Shown: piece by piece, positions 24,770 to 34,495 of the stretch
How positions within the stretch are numbered: position 1 is the first letter of the stretch
Layout: each line of letters begins with the position of its first letter
Assembly: GCF_030651745.1 (NCBI RefSeq)
Contig: NZ_JAUSCC010000143.1
Location: 1-58,760, forward strand
Length of the DNA stretch: 58,760 nucleotides
From: Methylophaga sp.
GTDB lineage: Bacteria > Pseudomonadota > Gammaproteobacteria > Nitrosococcales > Methylophagaceae
Reading direction: 5' to 3'
The notes under the pieces: generated by a model
The model's input: the letters and a program-made list of their open reading frames with translations, nothing else
Told to the model about the DNA's origin: nothing
Databases searched by the model: none
Program-made: the position numbers and the translations under genes

Positions 24770-24785
24770 ACCTCAGCCTCTCGCC

Positions 24786-25265
24786 TTAGTCTATGTTCGA
24801 TGACAACTGCTTCTCCAGCGCCTTCAGCCGCTCGTGCAGTCGGGCCAACTCGGCTAGAATCCGGTCTTCCCCGGTTTGAATGTGACCCGCCTTCTGTTCG
24901 ATTTGCAGCATATCAGCTCCCAAAGCATCCATATTTCTGCCGATCAGAGCGACCGAAACCAGGGCGGTGAACAGTGAAAAGAATACCAGTCCAAACAATA
25001 TCAGCCCCGCTGCCAGCAAACGCCCGAAAAAGGAGATCGGAACCACGTCACCAAAGCCCACATGAGTCATCGTCACCCAGGCGGACCAAATGCCATCGAA
25101 GGGCGACTTAATATTGGGATCAATCAGGAAAAGTATCAGTCCGACAGCCAAGGTCACCATAATTGCAAGCAAAACCAGATAGCCCAGAGTCTTAACCCTG
25201 AAGAGTTCGACCCTGAGGTTGCTCCCCCAATGAATTGCATTACGACATTCTTCTAGCCAACGCAT
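24786..25265 (-). CDS. Two-helix potassium channel-like protein
   Basis: The 159-residue protein has two membrane helices (about 28-48 and 83-108) with a pore loop between them carrying the selectivity filter GFGD (THVGFGDVVP, about residue 70). This marks it as a 2-TM ion channel of the potassium type; the usual filter is GYGD, and GFGD is a known variant. The C-terminal 45 residues form a coiled coil (AELARLHERLKALEKQL) that may set the tetramer. No RCK/TrkA-N domain is fused. It lies 22 bases after kdpC on the same strand. A channel in a Kdp pump operon could balance membrane potential or release K+ after stress. Confidence 0.78.
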   Translation of the reverse strand: MRWLEECRNAIHWGSNLRVELFRVKTLGYLVLLAIMVTLAVGLILFLIDPNIKSPFDGIWSAWVTMTHVGFGDVVPISFFGRLLAAGLILFGLVFFSLFTALVSVALIGRNMDALGADMLQIEQKAGHIQTGEDRILAELARLHERLKALEKQLSSNID

Positions 25266-25287
25266 ATATTTTGTCCTTCAGTCTCGT

Positions 25288-25863
25288 CTAAAGAATGGCA
25301 TCCAGCGCCAAATTTAATGTCAGGACGTTAACCCTCGGCTCTCCCAGAAAGCCCCACTGACGGGATTCAGTGTTAGCATCAATCAGGGCGCGGAGTTTTT
25401 CAGGTTTCATATTACGAGCCTTGGCCACGCGATTAATTTGATAATCCGCTGCTGCAGGACTGATATGTGGATCCAGCCCGCTACCCGATGCCGTAATCAG
25501 ATCAACCGGAACCGGAGCCTTATTATCAGGATCGGCTACTTTTAACGCCTCAATACGGGCTTTAACGGCATCTACCAGAGCCGGATTGGTCGGACCCAGG
25601 TTTGAACCGCTGGAAGCGCCGGCATTATTGGGGAAAGGTCCTGTTGCGGAAGGCCGTCCCCAAAAATGACCGGGGCTGCTGAACGACTGTCCGATCAGAC
25701 TGGAGCCCGTCAGCTTGCCACCATTGTCTGTCAACTGGCTGCCGTTTGCCTGAGAGGGAAACAGAAGCTGTGCCAGACCCGTCACTACGGCGGGATAAAT
25801 CACGCCGGTTAACACACTCAATAGAACAAACAAAATAACCGCCGGTTTGAAATGTTTAATCAT
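25288..25863 (-). CDS. kdpC: K+-transporting ATPase subunit KdpC
   Basis: The 191-residue subunit has one N-terminal membrane helix (about 8-30; [29 protein letters not shown]) and a periplasmic domain with family signatures [29 protein letters not shown] and GSNLGPTNP, and ends with [22 protein letters not shown]. It stabilises the KdpFABC complex. The gene follows kdpB by 11 bases and has normal length. Confidence 0.95.
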   Translation of the reverse strand: MIKHFKPAVILFVLLSVLTGVIYPAVVTGLAQLLFPSQANGSQLTDNGGKLTGSSLIGQSFSSPGHFWGRPSATGPFPNNAGASSGSNLGPTNPALVDAVKARIEALKVADPDNKAPVPVDLITASGSGLDPHISPAAADYQINRVAKARNMKPEKLRALIDANTESRQWGFLGEPRVNVLTLNLALDAIL

Positions 25864-25874
25864 TGCAATCTCCT

Positions 25875-27956
25875 TTAAACTAGACCCAGCGTGACCAGAA
25901 ACAGGTCAATCGCCTTGATGCCGATAAATGGAACAATCAACCCGCCTACGCCATAAATCAGCAAATTGTTTTGCAGCAGTGTGGCGGCGCCGACCGGCTT
26001 GTACTTGATGCCTTTTAAGGCCAGTGGAATCAGCGCGACAATAATCAGCGCATTGAAAATCACGGCCGATAAAATCGCGCTCGCCGGCGTTGCGAGATGC
26101 ATTACATTCAATACGTTAAGCACCGGATAAGTGGTTGCGAACGCGGCCGGAATGATTGCGAAATATTTCGCCACGTCATTGGCGATACTGAATGTCGTTA
26201 AGGCGCCGCGCGTCATCAACATCTGCTTGCCGGTTTCGACGATCTCGATTAACTTGGTCGGGTTCGAATCGAGATCCACCATATTGCCGGCTTCCTTGGC
26301 CGCCTGGGTGCCGCTGTTCATCGCAACCGCGACATCGGCCTGGGCCAGTGCCGGCGCATCGTTGGTGCCGTCTCCGGTCATCGCGACCAGACGCCCCTCA
26401 GCCTGGTATTTCCTGATTAGCTTCAGCTTCTCCTCTGGTGTAGCTTCGGCGAGAAAATCATCGACACCGGCCTCGGCAGCAATCGCGGCAGCAGTCAACC
26501 GATTATCGCCGGTAATCATGATGGTCTTGATGCCCATCTGACGCAATTCGGCAAAACGTTCCTTGATCCCGCCTTTGACGATATCCTTGAGTTCGATGAC
26601 GCCCAGCACGCGCGCGTCTTCAGCAACCACCAGCGGGGTACTGCCGCGACGCGCTACCTCATCGACCAATCTCTGGAACTCCGGCGGAAATTTGCTGCCC
26701 AGCCCGCCCAGCCGTTCAACCTGAATACGGATGGCATCGGCGGCACCCTTGCGAATCTGTCGGCCGTCAATATTAACGCCGCTCATCCGGGTTTGGGCGC
26801 TGAAATGCACAAAAGTGGCTCCCAGCGCATGCACGTCCCGTTCTCTGAGCCCGTATCTCTGCTTAGCCAAAATCACAATACTGCGTCCTTCCGGGGTTTC
26901 GTCAGCCAGTGAAGCCAATTGCGCGGCATCAGCCAGTTCTTTATCGGTTACGCCTTTAACGGGTATAAAAGCGGAGGCTTGCCGATTACCCAAAGTAATC
27001 GTACCTGTTTTGTCCAGCAGCAATACATCGATGTCGCCAGCCGCTTCTACGGCCCTGCCGGAGGTGGCAATCACGTTTTTCTGCATCATCCGGCCAATTC
27101 CGGCTACCCCGATGGCAGATAACAAACCGCCAATGGTTGTCGGGATCAGACAGACCAGCAACGCCACCAGAACGGTAATCGTGATCGGTTGTCCTGCGCC
27201 CGAGGTTGCCACGGCATACAAGGAGAACGGCAGCAAGGTCACGGTAGCCATCAGGAAGACCAGGGTCAATGCGACCAGCAGAATGGTCAAGGCAATTTCA
27301 TTAGGCGTTTTCTGCCGTTTTGCGCTTTCCACCATGGAAATCATCCGGTCCAGAAAAGCTTCGCCCGGATTGGCGGTAATACGCACGACCAGCCAGTCCG
27401 ATAACACGCGCGTACCGCCGGTCACCGAACTGAAATCGCCGCCCGATTCGCGGATTACAGGGGCACTTTCGCCGGTAATCGCGCTTTCGTCCACTGAGGC
27501 AACGCCTTCAATGACTTCGCCATCACCGGGAACAAAATCGCCGGCTTCTATCAAAACCACATCACCGCGCCGCAAACCGGAGCCTTCCACTTTGGAATAA
27601 TTGGCACCATAACGCGGCTCATCCAGTTTTTTCGCCGCAATATCACGCTTGGCGCTCCGCAAAAATGCGGCTTGCGCCTTGCTGCGCCCTTCGGCGACGG
27701 CCTCGGCGAAATTGGCGAACAGTACCGTTCCCCATAACCATAACGTGATGGCCAAAATGAAATTGGCGGGCTCTTCCCCTTTTCCGTCCAGAGCCAGCAC
27801 CCAAAGCAGGGTAGTCAGGAGACTGCCTATATAAACGACAAACATCACCGGATTTTTCCATTGCTGCCGTGGAGTCAGCTTCCGGAATGAATCCACCAAG
27901 GCTGCACCCAGGATGTCCCGATCGAACAAAGACGTTGAAACAGATTTTTGACTCAT
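25875..27956 (-). CDS. kdpB: K+-transporting ATPase catalytic subunit KdpB
   Basis: KdpB is the P-type ATPase that energises K+ uptake. The 693-residue protein shows the TGES loop ([13 protein letters not shown]), the phosphorylated aspartate in DKTGTIT (about residue 315), the nucleotide-binding part, and the hinge [20 protein letters not shown]. Several membrane helices lie at the N-terminus and around 220-260 and 570-680. ATG 27956 is chosen for its TTGGAGAA ribosome site; the frame extends five codons further. The gene is intact. Confidence 0.96.
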   Translation of the reverse strand: MSQKSVSTSLFDRDILGAALVDSFRKLTPRQQWKNPVMFVVYIGSLLTTLLWVLALDGKGEEPANFILAITLWLWGTVLFANFAEAVAEGRSKAQAAFLRSAKRDIAAKKLDEPRYGANYSKVEGSGLRRGDVVLIEAGDFVPGDGEVIEGVASVDESAITGESAPVIRESGGDFSSVTGGTRVLSDWLVVRITANPGEAFLDRMISMVESAKRQKTPNEIALTILLVALTLVFLMATVTLLPFSLYAVATSGAGQPITITVLVALLVCLIPTTIGGLLSAIGVAGIGRMMQKNVIATSGRAVEAAGDIDVLLLDKTGTITLGNRQASAFIPVKGVTDKELADAAQLASLADETPEGRSIVILAKQRYGLRERDVHALGATFVHFSAQTRMSGVNIDGRQIRKGAADAIRIQVERLGGLGSKFPPEFQRLVDEVARRGSTPLVVAEDARVLGVIELKDIVKGGIKERFAELRQMGIKTIMITGDNRLTAAAIAAEAGVDDFLAEATPEEKLKLIRKYQAEGRLVAMTGDGTNDAPALAQADVAVAMNSGTQAAKEAGNMVDLDSNPTKLIEIVETGKQMLMTRGALTTFSIANDVAKYFAIIPAAFATTYPVLNVLNVMHLATPASAILSAVIFNALIIVALIPLALKGIKYKPVGAATLLQNNLLIYGVGGLIVPFIGIKAIDLFLVTLGLV

Positions 27957-27976
27957 GAAATTCTCCAATTAACTGA

Positions 27977-29785
27977 TTATTTAGCCCCGATCATCTGAAG
28001 ATGTTCGACCACAGGCCCCAGAGCCAGGGCAGGTACAAACGTCAGCGCACCGACCATGAGTACGACTCCGATCAATAACGCCACAAACAGCGGGGTATGC
28101 GTCGGTAAGGTACCGAGACCGACCGGCACTTTCTTCTTCTCGGCCAGGGAACCCGCGATTGCGAGTACCGGTACGGCCAGCCAGTAACGGGAAAACAGCA
28201 TAGCTAGACCCAACATCGCGTTATAGAAGGGCGTATTCGCCCCAAACCCGGCGAATGCACTGCCGTTGTTGTTACCCGCCGACGAGAACGCATACAGCAC
28301 TTCGCTGAAACCGTGTGCGCCCGGATTGAAGACCGATGCCTTGCCGACCTCGACCATGATTGCGAGCGCTGTACCGCCCAATACGACCAGCGGCGGAATC
28401 AGAATAGCGATCGCGGCCATTTTCATCTCGTAGGCTTCGATTTTTTTACCCAGATATTCGGGCGTGCGGCCTATCATTAAACCGGACACAAACACCGCGA
28501 CAATCGCAAACATGATCATGCCGTAAAGGCCCGAGCCGACGCCGCCGTAAATCACTTCACCCAATTGCATCAGCCACATCGGCACCATGCCTCCGATCGG
28601 CGTGAAGGAGTCGTGCATGGAGTTTACCGAGCCATTAGAGGCCGACGTGGTAGCAACCGCCCACAGCGCGGAGTTGGTAATTCCGAACCGGGTCTCCTTG
28701 CCTTCCATGTTGCCGCCGGACTGGCTGACGTTTGCCGATTGATCGACGTTCAATGCTGCCAGAGCAGGATTACCGCTTTGCTCCGCCGGTACCGCGACAA
28801 AAATCAGCGCGACAAAAATCAGTGTCATCGCCGCCAGAATCGCCCAGCCTTGCCGGGTGTCACCCACCATCATGCCGAAGGTATAGCACAGCGCGCCCGG
28901 GATAAGCAGTATCGACAGCATCTCCAGAAAATTGCTTAACGGCGTCGGATTTTCCAAGGGATGCGCCGAGTTGACGTTGAAAAAGCCGCCGCCGTTGGTG
29001 CCGAGTTGCTTGATGGCTACCTGGGAAGCCGCTGGCCCTACCGCTATGACTTGCTCTTTGACTTCGACCGGTTCCATGACCGGCTTGCCGTTGACGTCTT
29101 GCAAGGCCTGACCGTCTGCGCCCAGTTTAGGTTGTTCATAAGTGACTGTTTCGACTAGCGGTACAGCTTGATAGGGACTAAAAGTCTGCACCACGCCCTG
29201 TCCTACCAGTACCAAAGCCAGGATCAGCGATAGCGGCATCAGGATGTACAACGTGCTGCGGGTGAGGTCCACCCAGAAATTGCCGATGGTATTTGCATTG
29301 CGCCGGGTAAATCCGCGGATCAATGCGACCAGCACTGCCATGCCCGCTGCGGCGGAGACGAAGTTCTGCACTGTCAGACCCAGCATCTGCGTTAGATAAC
29401 TCATCGTTGTTTCGCCGCCATAGCCCTGCCAGTTGGTATTCGTGGCAAAACTGGCCGCCGTGTTGAATGATGAGTCAGGGCTGACGCCGGGCAGGTTCTG
29501 CGGATTAAAAGGCAGGGAGGCTTGCAGGCGTTGCAGCGCAAAGACCGCCAGCGCACCCAGAAGATTAAAGACCAAAAAACCGATGGCGTAATCGGTCCAG
29601 CGCATTTCCTCTTCGGGATTCACGCCGCTTAGGCGATAGATCACTCTTTCGACCGGCGCCAATAAGCGGTTCAAACCCACGGACTCGCCCTCATAGACTC
29701 TGGCCATATACCAGCCTAGCGGCTTTGCCAAGGCGATCAGGGTAACGACATAAAATAGTATTTGAACATAACTGTTACTTGTCAT
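27977..29785 (-). CDS. kdpA: K+-transporting ATPase channel subunit KdpA
   Basis: The 602-residue subunit forms the high-affinity K+ path in the inner membrane. All four filter-like regions of the SKT superfamily are present: [10 protein letters not shown] (about residue 115), [12 protein letters not shown] (about 255), [12 protein letters not shown] (about 375) and [11 protein letters not shown] (about 495). About ten membrane helices are seen. The ATG at 29785 overlaps the stop of kdpF (TGATGA), giving translational coupling. Confidence 0.96.
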   Translation of the reverse strand: MTSNSYVQILFYVVTLIALAKPLGWYMARVYEGESVGLNRLLAPVERVIYRLSGVNPEEEMRWTDYAIGFLVFNLLGALAVFALQRLQASLPFNPQNLPGVSPDSSFNTAASFATNTNWQGYGGETTMSYLTQMLGLTVQNFVSAAAGMAVLVALIRGFTRRNANTIGNFWVDLTRSTLYILMPLSLILALVLVGQGVVQTFSPYQAVPLVETVTYEQPKLGADGQALQDVNGKPVMEPVEVKEQVIAVGPAASQVAIKQLGTNGGGFFNVNSAHPLENPTPLSNFLEMLSILLIPGALCYTFGMMVGDTRQGWAILAAMTLIFVALIFVAVPAEQSGNPALAALNVDQSANVSQSGGNMEGKETRFGITNSALWAVATTSASNGSVNSMHDSFTPIGGMVPMWLMQLGEVIYGGVGSGLYGMIMFAIVAVFVSGLMIGRTPEYLGKKIEAYEMKMAAIAILIPPLVVLGGTALAIMVEVGKASVFNPGAHGFSEVLYAFSSAGNNNGSAFAGFGANTPFYNAMLGLAMLFSRYWLAVPVLAIAGSLAEKKKVPVGLGTLPTHTPLFVALLIGVVLMVGALTFVPALALGPVVEHLQMIGAK

Positions 29786-29874
29786 CAGAATTTCTCCGGA
29801 TAAAACAACGCGGCAACCAGGTAAACGAAAATCGCCAGCGCCAGTACGCCACTTAACAAATAAACCCAGCTCAT
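29785..29874 (-). CDS. kdpF: K+-transporting ATPase small subunit KdpF
   Basis: The 29-residue peptide [20 protein letters not shown] followed by AALFYPEKF is a textbook KdpF: one membrane helix and the typical LFYPEKF end. It stabilises the KdpABC complex. The start at 29874 has AAGGGGGCA upstream and overlaps the stop of the preceding small frame; the stop overlaps the kdpA start. Confidence 0.92.
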   Translation of the reverse strand: MSWVYLLSGVLALAIFVYLVAALFYPEKF

Positions 29875-29963
29875 GACTGCCCCCTTAATTTTTCACAGGC
29901 ATAAACCAGAGCGACGGTGACGGCAAAAAAAACAAGCGTCAGTAGAAGATATACACTATCCAT
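29871..29963 (-). CDS. Small membrane protein upstream of kdpF
   Basis: A 30-residue frame (starting [20 protein letters not shown]) encodes one membrane helix followed by [10 protein letters not shown]. It begins after a GAGGTGG ribosome site and its stop overlaps the kdpF start (ATGA). Similar tiny frames are found before kdpF in several bacteria but are usually unannotated. It may be a further accessory peptide of the Kdp complex; this is inference from position. Confidence 0.7.
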   Translation of the reverse strand: MDSVYLLLTLVFFAVTVALVYACEKLRGQS

Positions 29964-30039
29964 AAAACCACCTCACATAAGACGACCAAAACTAATCGTT
30001 GATTACAGAATCTTTGTTAAAACACTAGCGTGCAGTCTA

Positions 30040-30247
30040 CTCTGGAAAGGTGTAAAAAAACTGTAAAAATTTAAGCTGGCGATGTAAAAAAAATGTTAGC
30101 TTTTCAGGGTTCTGTCACAATTATTTAATGGCCTTAAGTAGCCACATATTTGCTGACAAAGTTATCTTGCTAAAACCATGAACCGCTTATAAGAGGGAAT
30201 ATTTTCCTCGGAAAATAATAATGTGGGCTGTTTCGATCGCTTGGGGA
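30040..30247 (-). promoter_or_regulatory. kdp operon promoter with KdpE-like boxes
   Basis: Read on the minus strand, the sequence has TTTTTTTTACATC (30093-30081), then AAATTTTTACAG and TTTTTTTACACC (30072-30049), which closely resembles the E. coli KdpE operator around TTTATACTTTTTTTACA. A -10-like TAGACT follows near 30040. Upstream lies a block (plus strand GGGCTGTTTCGATCGCTTGG, 30225-30244) shared with the promoters at 10.4 and 18.9 kb. Confidence 0.7.
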
Positions 30248-30829
30248 CTAGTAGTCAGTCATTTTAATTATGACGGGTAAGATTAAGTGTAACTTTTCTG
30301 TTCCCTTCTTTTTCAAAGGGGGAAGCGAATATGCAATTGCTGACTAATAATAGTTTTACACGACATAACAATAGCGACTGAGTACTAGGTCTAGGCTAAG
30401 GTAATACAAGCCTCATCACTTTAGTGAACACATCGCGCTAAAGGTTGCTTAACATCACCTCATAACTCAACGGAGGGGCTTTTACCATTTGTTTGATACA
30501 GTGTTTTTTCATTGAACAGTGACAACTTTGGGTGTGTGAGAGCTGATCACTGGCGACCTCTGAATGACTCCTTTCAAGAGTTAATCGGCCATTCACTGGA
30601 AGCCTGTGTATGTCCCTTCCAAGCACATTGGCAAACTTCATCCTGTATAATTCATCGCCATAAAGCGGCCAGTCGCGACCGGCAGGTTTTGGCCGGTAGG
30701 TGCCCGCCACACAGAATCAATATCAACGTCAGCTAACGAGAAACGCATGTGTCAGCAGCACAGACCCCTTGCAGGCATAGAGTAATGATAACTTTCAATT
30801 GATGCTGACACTTCAGACTACTTGATTAT
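30248..30829. other. Intergenic upstream of kdp
   Basis: No credible gene. The open frames seen have no ribosome site or motif. Words such as CGACCGGCAGGTTTTGGCCGG near 30680, related to ones near 9690, suggest worn repeat DNA. Confidence 0.45.
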
Positions 30830-31795
30830 CTAATCATTAAAATAATCATGAATTAATAGTTTATTATCTTTTAAAGCATAATCTTTCATGTATTCAATGA
30901 CCGTTGCTTGAGGTTGCGTTTCTGAAAACTTTAGGCCTTTGGCTATAGTTTGCTTAAATATTTCTTTATTAATAATTGCTGGTTCATAGTTAGGGTCTAA
31001 TGCAATAGCTCTGTCGAAAGCCTCTATCGCCTTCTTATCTTCGTTTAAATGAGCATAACAAAGAGCCATATTGCCAAAAGCTTGTAGTGCTGATGGGTTG
31101 ATTCTGATAACTTCTTTATAGCCAGCAATTGCTTTTTCCCATTGTCTATTCTGCATTAACTCAAAAGTGGCATTAAATCTTTTTAAGCTTCCAATATACT
31201 CATCTAATTCAAGCCCTGTTGTTTTATAAGTTATCTGCTCAAAATCACCTAAAAGTTCCTTTGCCATCCCAACAGCTTCGTCACTATTTTCACCTAATTC
31301 GATGACTTTACGGAGCGAAACAACCATTTCTATAATATCCATTTTTTTCTGCGCACTTAGGGCTCTATTAAACCAACAGTCGACATAATATGGATATATT
31401 TCTATTGATTTATCGAAGCACGCCATTGCTTCGTCATGCTGTCCTTTAAAGCCGTGAATGGTTCCCATAGCAAAATGAATGGTGTATAAGTCAGCATTTG
31501 CTTTCATCAATGAACGTATAACTAACTCTCCATTTGCAATATTACCGGCTTCAACCATCCGTAAAGCACGATCAATTTCATCATCAACTTCTGGTGCTAT
31601 GCGTATAGTAAAATGTTGAGGTGATTTCTTGGCTTTTTCAATGGCAAACTTCCGCGAGTCTTTGTAATATGAACAGCCTTCACATTCCGCGTTACGAATT
31701 TCAGCACAACAACGAGGGCAAATAAGCGTCATGTCCTTTAATAAGCAACCTCGCTTACCCTTTGCATTTGAGCAAATAATACAATTTTGTTTCAT
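30830..31795 (-). CDS. TPR protein with N-terminal cysteine-rich motif
   Basis: The 321-residue protein starts with a cysteine-rich segment (C5xxC8, C17, C26xxCC30, C38xxC41) that probably binds zinc. TPR-type repeats follow at about 80-160 (NADLYTIHFAMGTIHGFKGQHDEAMACFDKSIEIYP) and 215-290 (QWEKAIAGYKEVIRINPSALQAFGNMALCYAHLNEDKKAIEAFDRAIALDPNYEPA). TPRs bind other proteins. No partner is evident nearby; it is a lone minus-strand gene with AT-rich flanks and lower GC than its neighbours, suggesting separate acquisition. Its role is unknown; SEC-C-like or chaperone adaptor functions are possible. Confidence 0.65.
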   Translation of the reverse strand: MKQNCIICSNAKGKRGCLLKDMTLICPRCCAEIRNAECEGCSYYKDSRKFAIEKAKKSPQHFTIRIAPEVDDEIDRALRMVEAGNIANGELVIRSLMKANADLYTIHFAMGTIHGFKGQHDEAMACFDKSIEIYPYYVDCWFNRALSAQKKMDIIEMVVSLRKVIELGENSDEAVGMAKELLGDFEQITYKTTGLELDEYIGSLKRFNATFELMQNRQWEKAIAGYKEVIRINPSALQAFGNMALCYAHLNEDKKAIEAFDRAIALDPNYEPAIINKEIFKQTIAKGLKFSETQPQATVIEYMKDYALKDNKLLIHDYFND

Positions 31796-32033
31796 ACACT
31801 TCTGTTGGTTATCTAATTTATTGATATTTTATACATTTACACAGGAAATATACATTTTCATCTCTAAATATCAATACCGACAGAATACATGATTATTTTA
31901 AACGTCCGGTTTGGCCGTGAGTTGCTCGTCATTACTGCATCAATATCTACAACAGCCTCGGGGGGGAACGCTTGCGTCAGCAGCTGGCCGTTTCGAGCCA
32001 TTTTTACTAGTTCTTTTCAGTGTCAGCTTTAAA

Positions 32034-32157
32034 ACGGCATTCGGCGACGGCGTCACGATTGGCCCGATTCTGCTGGGCGCGGTTAAACCCATTCACATGC
32101 TCACGCCTCTGTGGATCGTCAACTTGTCCGCGCACGGTCATGGACGCCAACGTGTAA
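32034..32157 (+). pseudogene. C-terminal relic of NADP malic enzyme/phosphotransacetylase
   Basis: The frame reads FGDGVTIGPILLGAVKPIHMLTP and IVN shortly after, very like the end of the phosphotransacetylase-type domain of MaeB (VTIGPILLGAAKPVHILTPS, then IVNMTA). After a shift of frame the sequence reads VMDANV and a TAA at 32155, matching the usual C-terminus. Nothing of the malic enzyme part precedes it. The rest of the 31796-32224 gap holds no gene. Confidence 0.55.
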
Positions 32158-32224
32158 GGTCTAAGGGCGATCGAGTTGCGCTGAACAAATTACCGCGCGA
32201 GCAAAGGTTACGAGCCGGCCTCGA

Positions 32225-34390
32225 TCAAACCAACTCCCTGTTGGGACAGGCTCTCAGGTCCAAGCCATAATCAGTTGTAGCCAACGGGGGCGGTTCGACC
32301 AAGGCCAGTACTGTGTGAGGTCCCAAAGTTTCCATTACCATTCGCTCGTTTCGCCTGCGCCGGCTTTCCTCCCCGTCGCCGGGCAGCCCATTATAGCCCC
32401 CTCCCTCGGGTTTCCAGTCGTGCAGGGTAATGCGGTAGGTTTCGCCAGTACTGGCTTGTTGAAAGGTCAATTCGACCGGTGTTTGTATCCCAAGGGTCGG
32501 GTGCAATCCACGCCAAGGCATGAATAACCGATATTGAAGCCCGAAGACCAGCACCGGTCCAGCGTGATCCTGTTCGTAGCGAACTGGAATTCTCCATCTT
32601 CCGCTGCTGACGCGCCAGTCCCTGATATCTGCCATAGATCCGCTAGGGGGTCTGAGCGTAACCTGAATACGAGTCGTACTTGAGTCGATCAGTCGCGACG
32701 TGCCTCGGTCCTGTCCGGCGGAGGCTTCGACCAATGGCCAGAATTCCAAAGCTCGTTTAATGCTCAACCGGCAGCCGCCAAGTTCGGCATGCCCCAAGAT
32801 GCGATCACTGTCGTCTACCAGGCGTTCAACGATGGGCTTGCCCAAGCCCAAACCTGCCAGAGATAGATCCTTCAGAATTTCGAGCAAATCCTGCTTCAAG
32901 AAAAAGGGCAATGCAAAACGTTTGTGCAATTCGGCTCCCCAGTCGATCAGGCCGGTGAGGTCCTTTTGAACTGCCAGCATTGCGATCACGGCGCGGAATA
33001 ACGCGGCGCGGGCAGTCAGCGTCTCCGCTGACGATGCCATGCAAAATGCCCTGAACTCAACCAAACCGAGGCATCCGCGCCCAATCAGGTTGGGATTCCA
33101 GAGTTTTTCCACGTTAATTTCACTGCGGTGCGAATTGCCGGACGCATCGGTCAGGAAGGGGGCGAGGCTGGCCCAAAGTAGCTCCGGTTCGCAGTTGTCT
33201 TGCATCGCCAACAAGTCCAGCGCGAGTTTGAGTTCCTCAAAGGATTCGCGAAATCGCTCATCGGGCCGGGGCGATTGACTCGAACTTCCGACACAGGTGG
33301 GGGTGAAGAAATATGACAATGCCGGGTGGCGATTAAAGTAACGGATGATGTTCGGTAGCAGCCATGGCTTCAGGAAAAACGGACTTGCTTCCGGGGCGGG
33401 GCCGCCAAAGGTGATTTGTCCGCCGCCGCCGGAATCGGTGACATCCCCATTGTAATGGAAACGATAGGCCGAAAGGCCTTGATCGATTGCCGATGGGTAG
33501 AGGCTCCGGGCCATGCCAAGGAATTCCTCAACGTTTGGAGAGGGCGCCATATTGATCTCGATCACGGCAGGATCGGGCGTAACCGTGGTCCAAGCGATGC
33601 TGCGATCTACGGGTGGGGGATAACCAGCCAGAATCAACCCCTTCAGTCCCGCCTCCGTGGCTGCCTGACCGATTTCAATCAGACACGCCAAGAAGGCCTG
33701 CACATTTGGAAAAGCCGGCAGTTCGAGTTGTGGCATAGGGAGCGAATCCGATGCTTCGGCCTTTGGCTTCCGGCCTGGCATCGGGTAAACGCTGATCAGG
33801 TAGATGCCTTCGGCCGCAAGAGGATCGGACCAGCCCTCGGACGGGATGGCTTGTGCATGAAGGGATGGACGTACAAGACGCACGTCCGCGGCGGGATTTT
33901 CGGGCGGCGACTGAGCATCGAGACGAAAAGCGATGCGCCAGTCTGGCTGATCGTCACACCTAAACCGGATGTTGCCCCAATCGCGTTCGTCAAACCGTCG
34001 CGCTAAAATAGTAAGGAATCCTTCGAATGACGATTCCGGTGAGCCTAAGCCACCCACCGTCGGATCAACAGGCCCCGACCATAACGGAGCGCCGTCCCGA
34101 CGTTGGTAAATCCCGAAATTCCAGCGTGGCAGGTTCTCGCCTGGATATTGTCTGCCCAGGGTGCGTAAGATGAGCGAGCGAGGCAAGTCTTGACTTAGCC
34201 TGGCCAGCAAACCCAGGGCACGGCTTGCCTTGTCACCACCTTCCGCTTCGTAAAGCCACTCCGGTGCCTCTGAGAGTCGGTCCGTAAAGGTGGGTTCTGC
34301 GCCCACCCAAATCGTCAGTCCCTTGGCGGCAACCGACCGGTCGTGATGCCGTATCGCCTTATCGAAGGCTTCTTTATCGTGATCAAGCAT
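32225..34390 (-). CDS. DUF2126 family protein without transglutaminase part
   Basis: The product (721 residues from ATG 34390; a TTG at 34420 would add ten) matches DUF2126. That domain usually forms the C-terminal two thirds of about 1100-residue bacterial transglutaminase-like proteins. Visible family blocks are KGLTIWVGAEPTFTDRLSEAPEWL near the start, RPRW-like NLPRWNFGIYQRRDG, VIEINMAPSPNVEEF (about 275), GGGGQITFGGP (about 335), and SYFFTPTCVGSSSQSPRPDE (about 370), and the C-terminal YNGLPGDGEESRRRRNERM. The transglutaminase domain is missing and no separate one is nearby. The function is unknown; the conserved acidic and glycine-rich blocks suggest an enzyme. Confidence 0.78.
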   Translation of the reverse strand: MLDHDKEAFDKAIRHHDRSVAAKGLTIWVGAEPTFTDRLSEAPEWLYEAEGGDKASRALGLLARLSQDLPRSLILRTLGRQYPGENLPRWNFGIYQRRDGAPLWSGPVDPTVGGLGSPESSFEGFLTILARRFDERDWGNIRFRCDDQPDWRIAFRLDAQSPPENPAADVRLVRPSLHAQAIPSEGWSDPLAAEGIYLISVYPMPGRKPKAEASDSLPMPQLELPAFPNVQAFLACLIEIGQAATEAGLKGLILAGYPPPVDRSIAWTTVTPDPAVIEINMAPSPNVEEFLGMARSLYPSAIDQGLSAYRFHYNGDVTDSGGGGQITFGGPAPEASPFFLKPWLLPNIIRYFNRHPALSYFFTPTCVGSSSQSPRPDERFRESFEELKLALDLLAMQDNCEPELLWASLAPFLTDASGNSHRSEINVEKLWNPNLIGRGCLGLVEFRAFCMASSAETLTARAALFRAVIAMLAVQKDLTGLIDWGAELHKRFALPFFLKQDLLEILKDLSLAGLGLGKPIVERLVDDSDRILGHAELGGCRLSIKRALEFWPLVEASAGQDRGTSRLIDSSTTRIQVTLRPPSGSMADIRDWRVSSGRWRIPVRYEQDHAGPVLVFGLQYRLFMPWRGLHPTLGIQTPVELTFQQASTGETYRITLHDWKPEGGGYNGLPGDGEESRRRRNERMVMETLGPHTVLALVEPPPLATTDYGLDLRACPNRELV

Positions 34391-34495
34391 GGGTATTCCG
34401 GGCGTAAAGACCGTTATCAAAAGGGATTCATTGCCTTCATGGCGTCTGAGTCGGTCGTGCGAAACCTGCTGATGCCAGGGCCGTGCCGCGATCGA

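Noticed and set aside
30438..30829. Open frames on both strands upstream of the TPR gene
   Set aside because: Neither has a ribosome site or known motif; the DNA looks like worn repeats.
31911..32270. 119-codon plus-strand frame as an intact gene
   Set aside because: Only a short inner part resembles malic enzyme; it starts at TTG without a ribosome site and is frameshifted, so it is called a relic.
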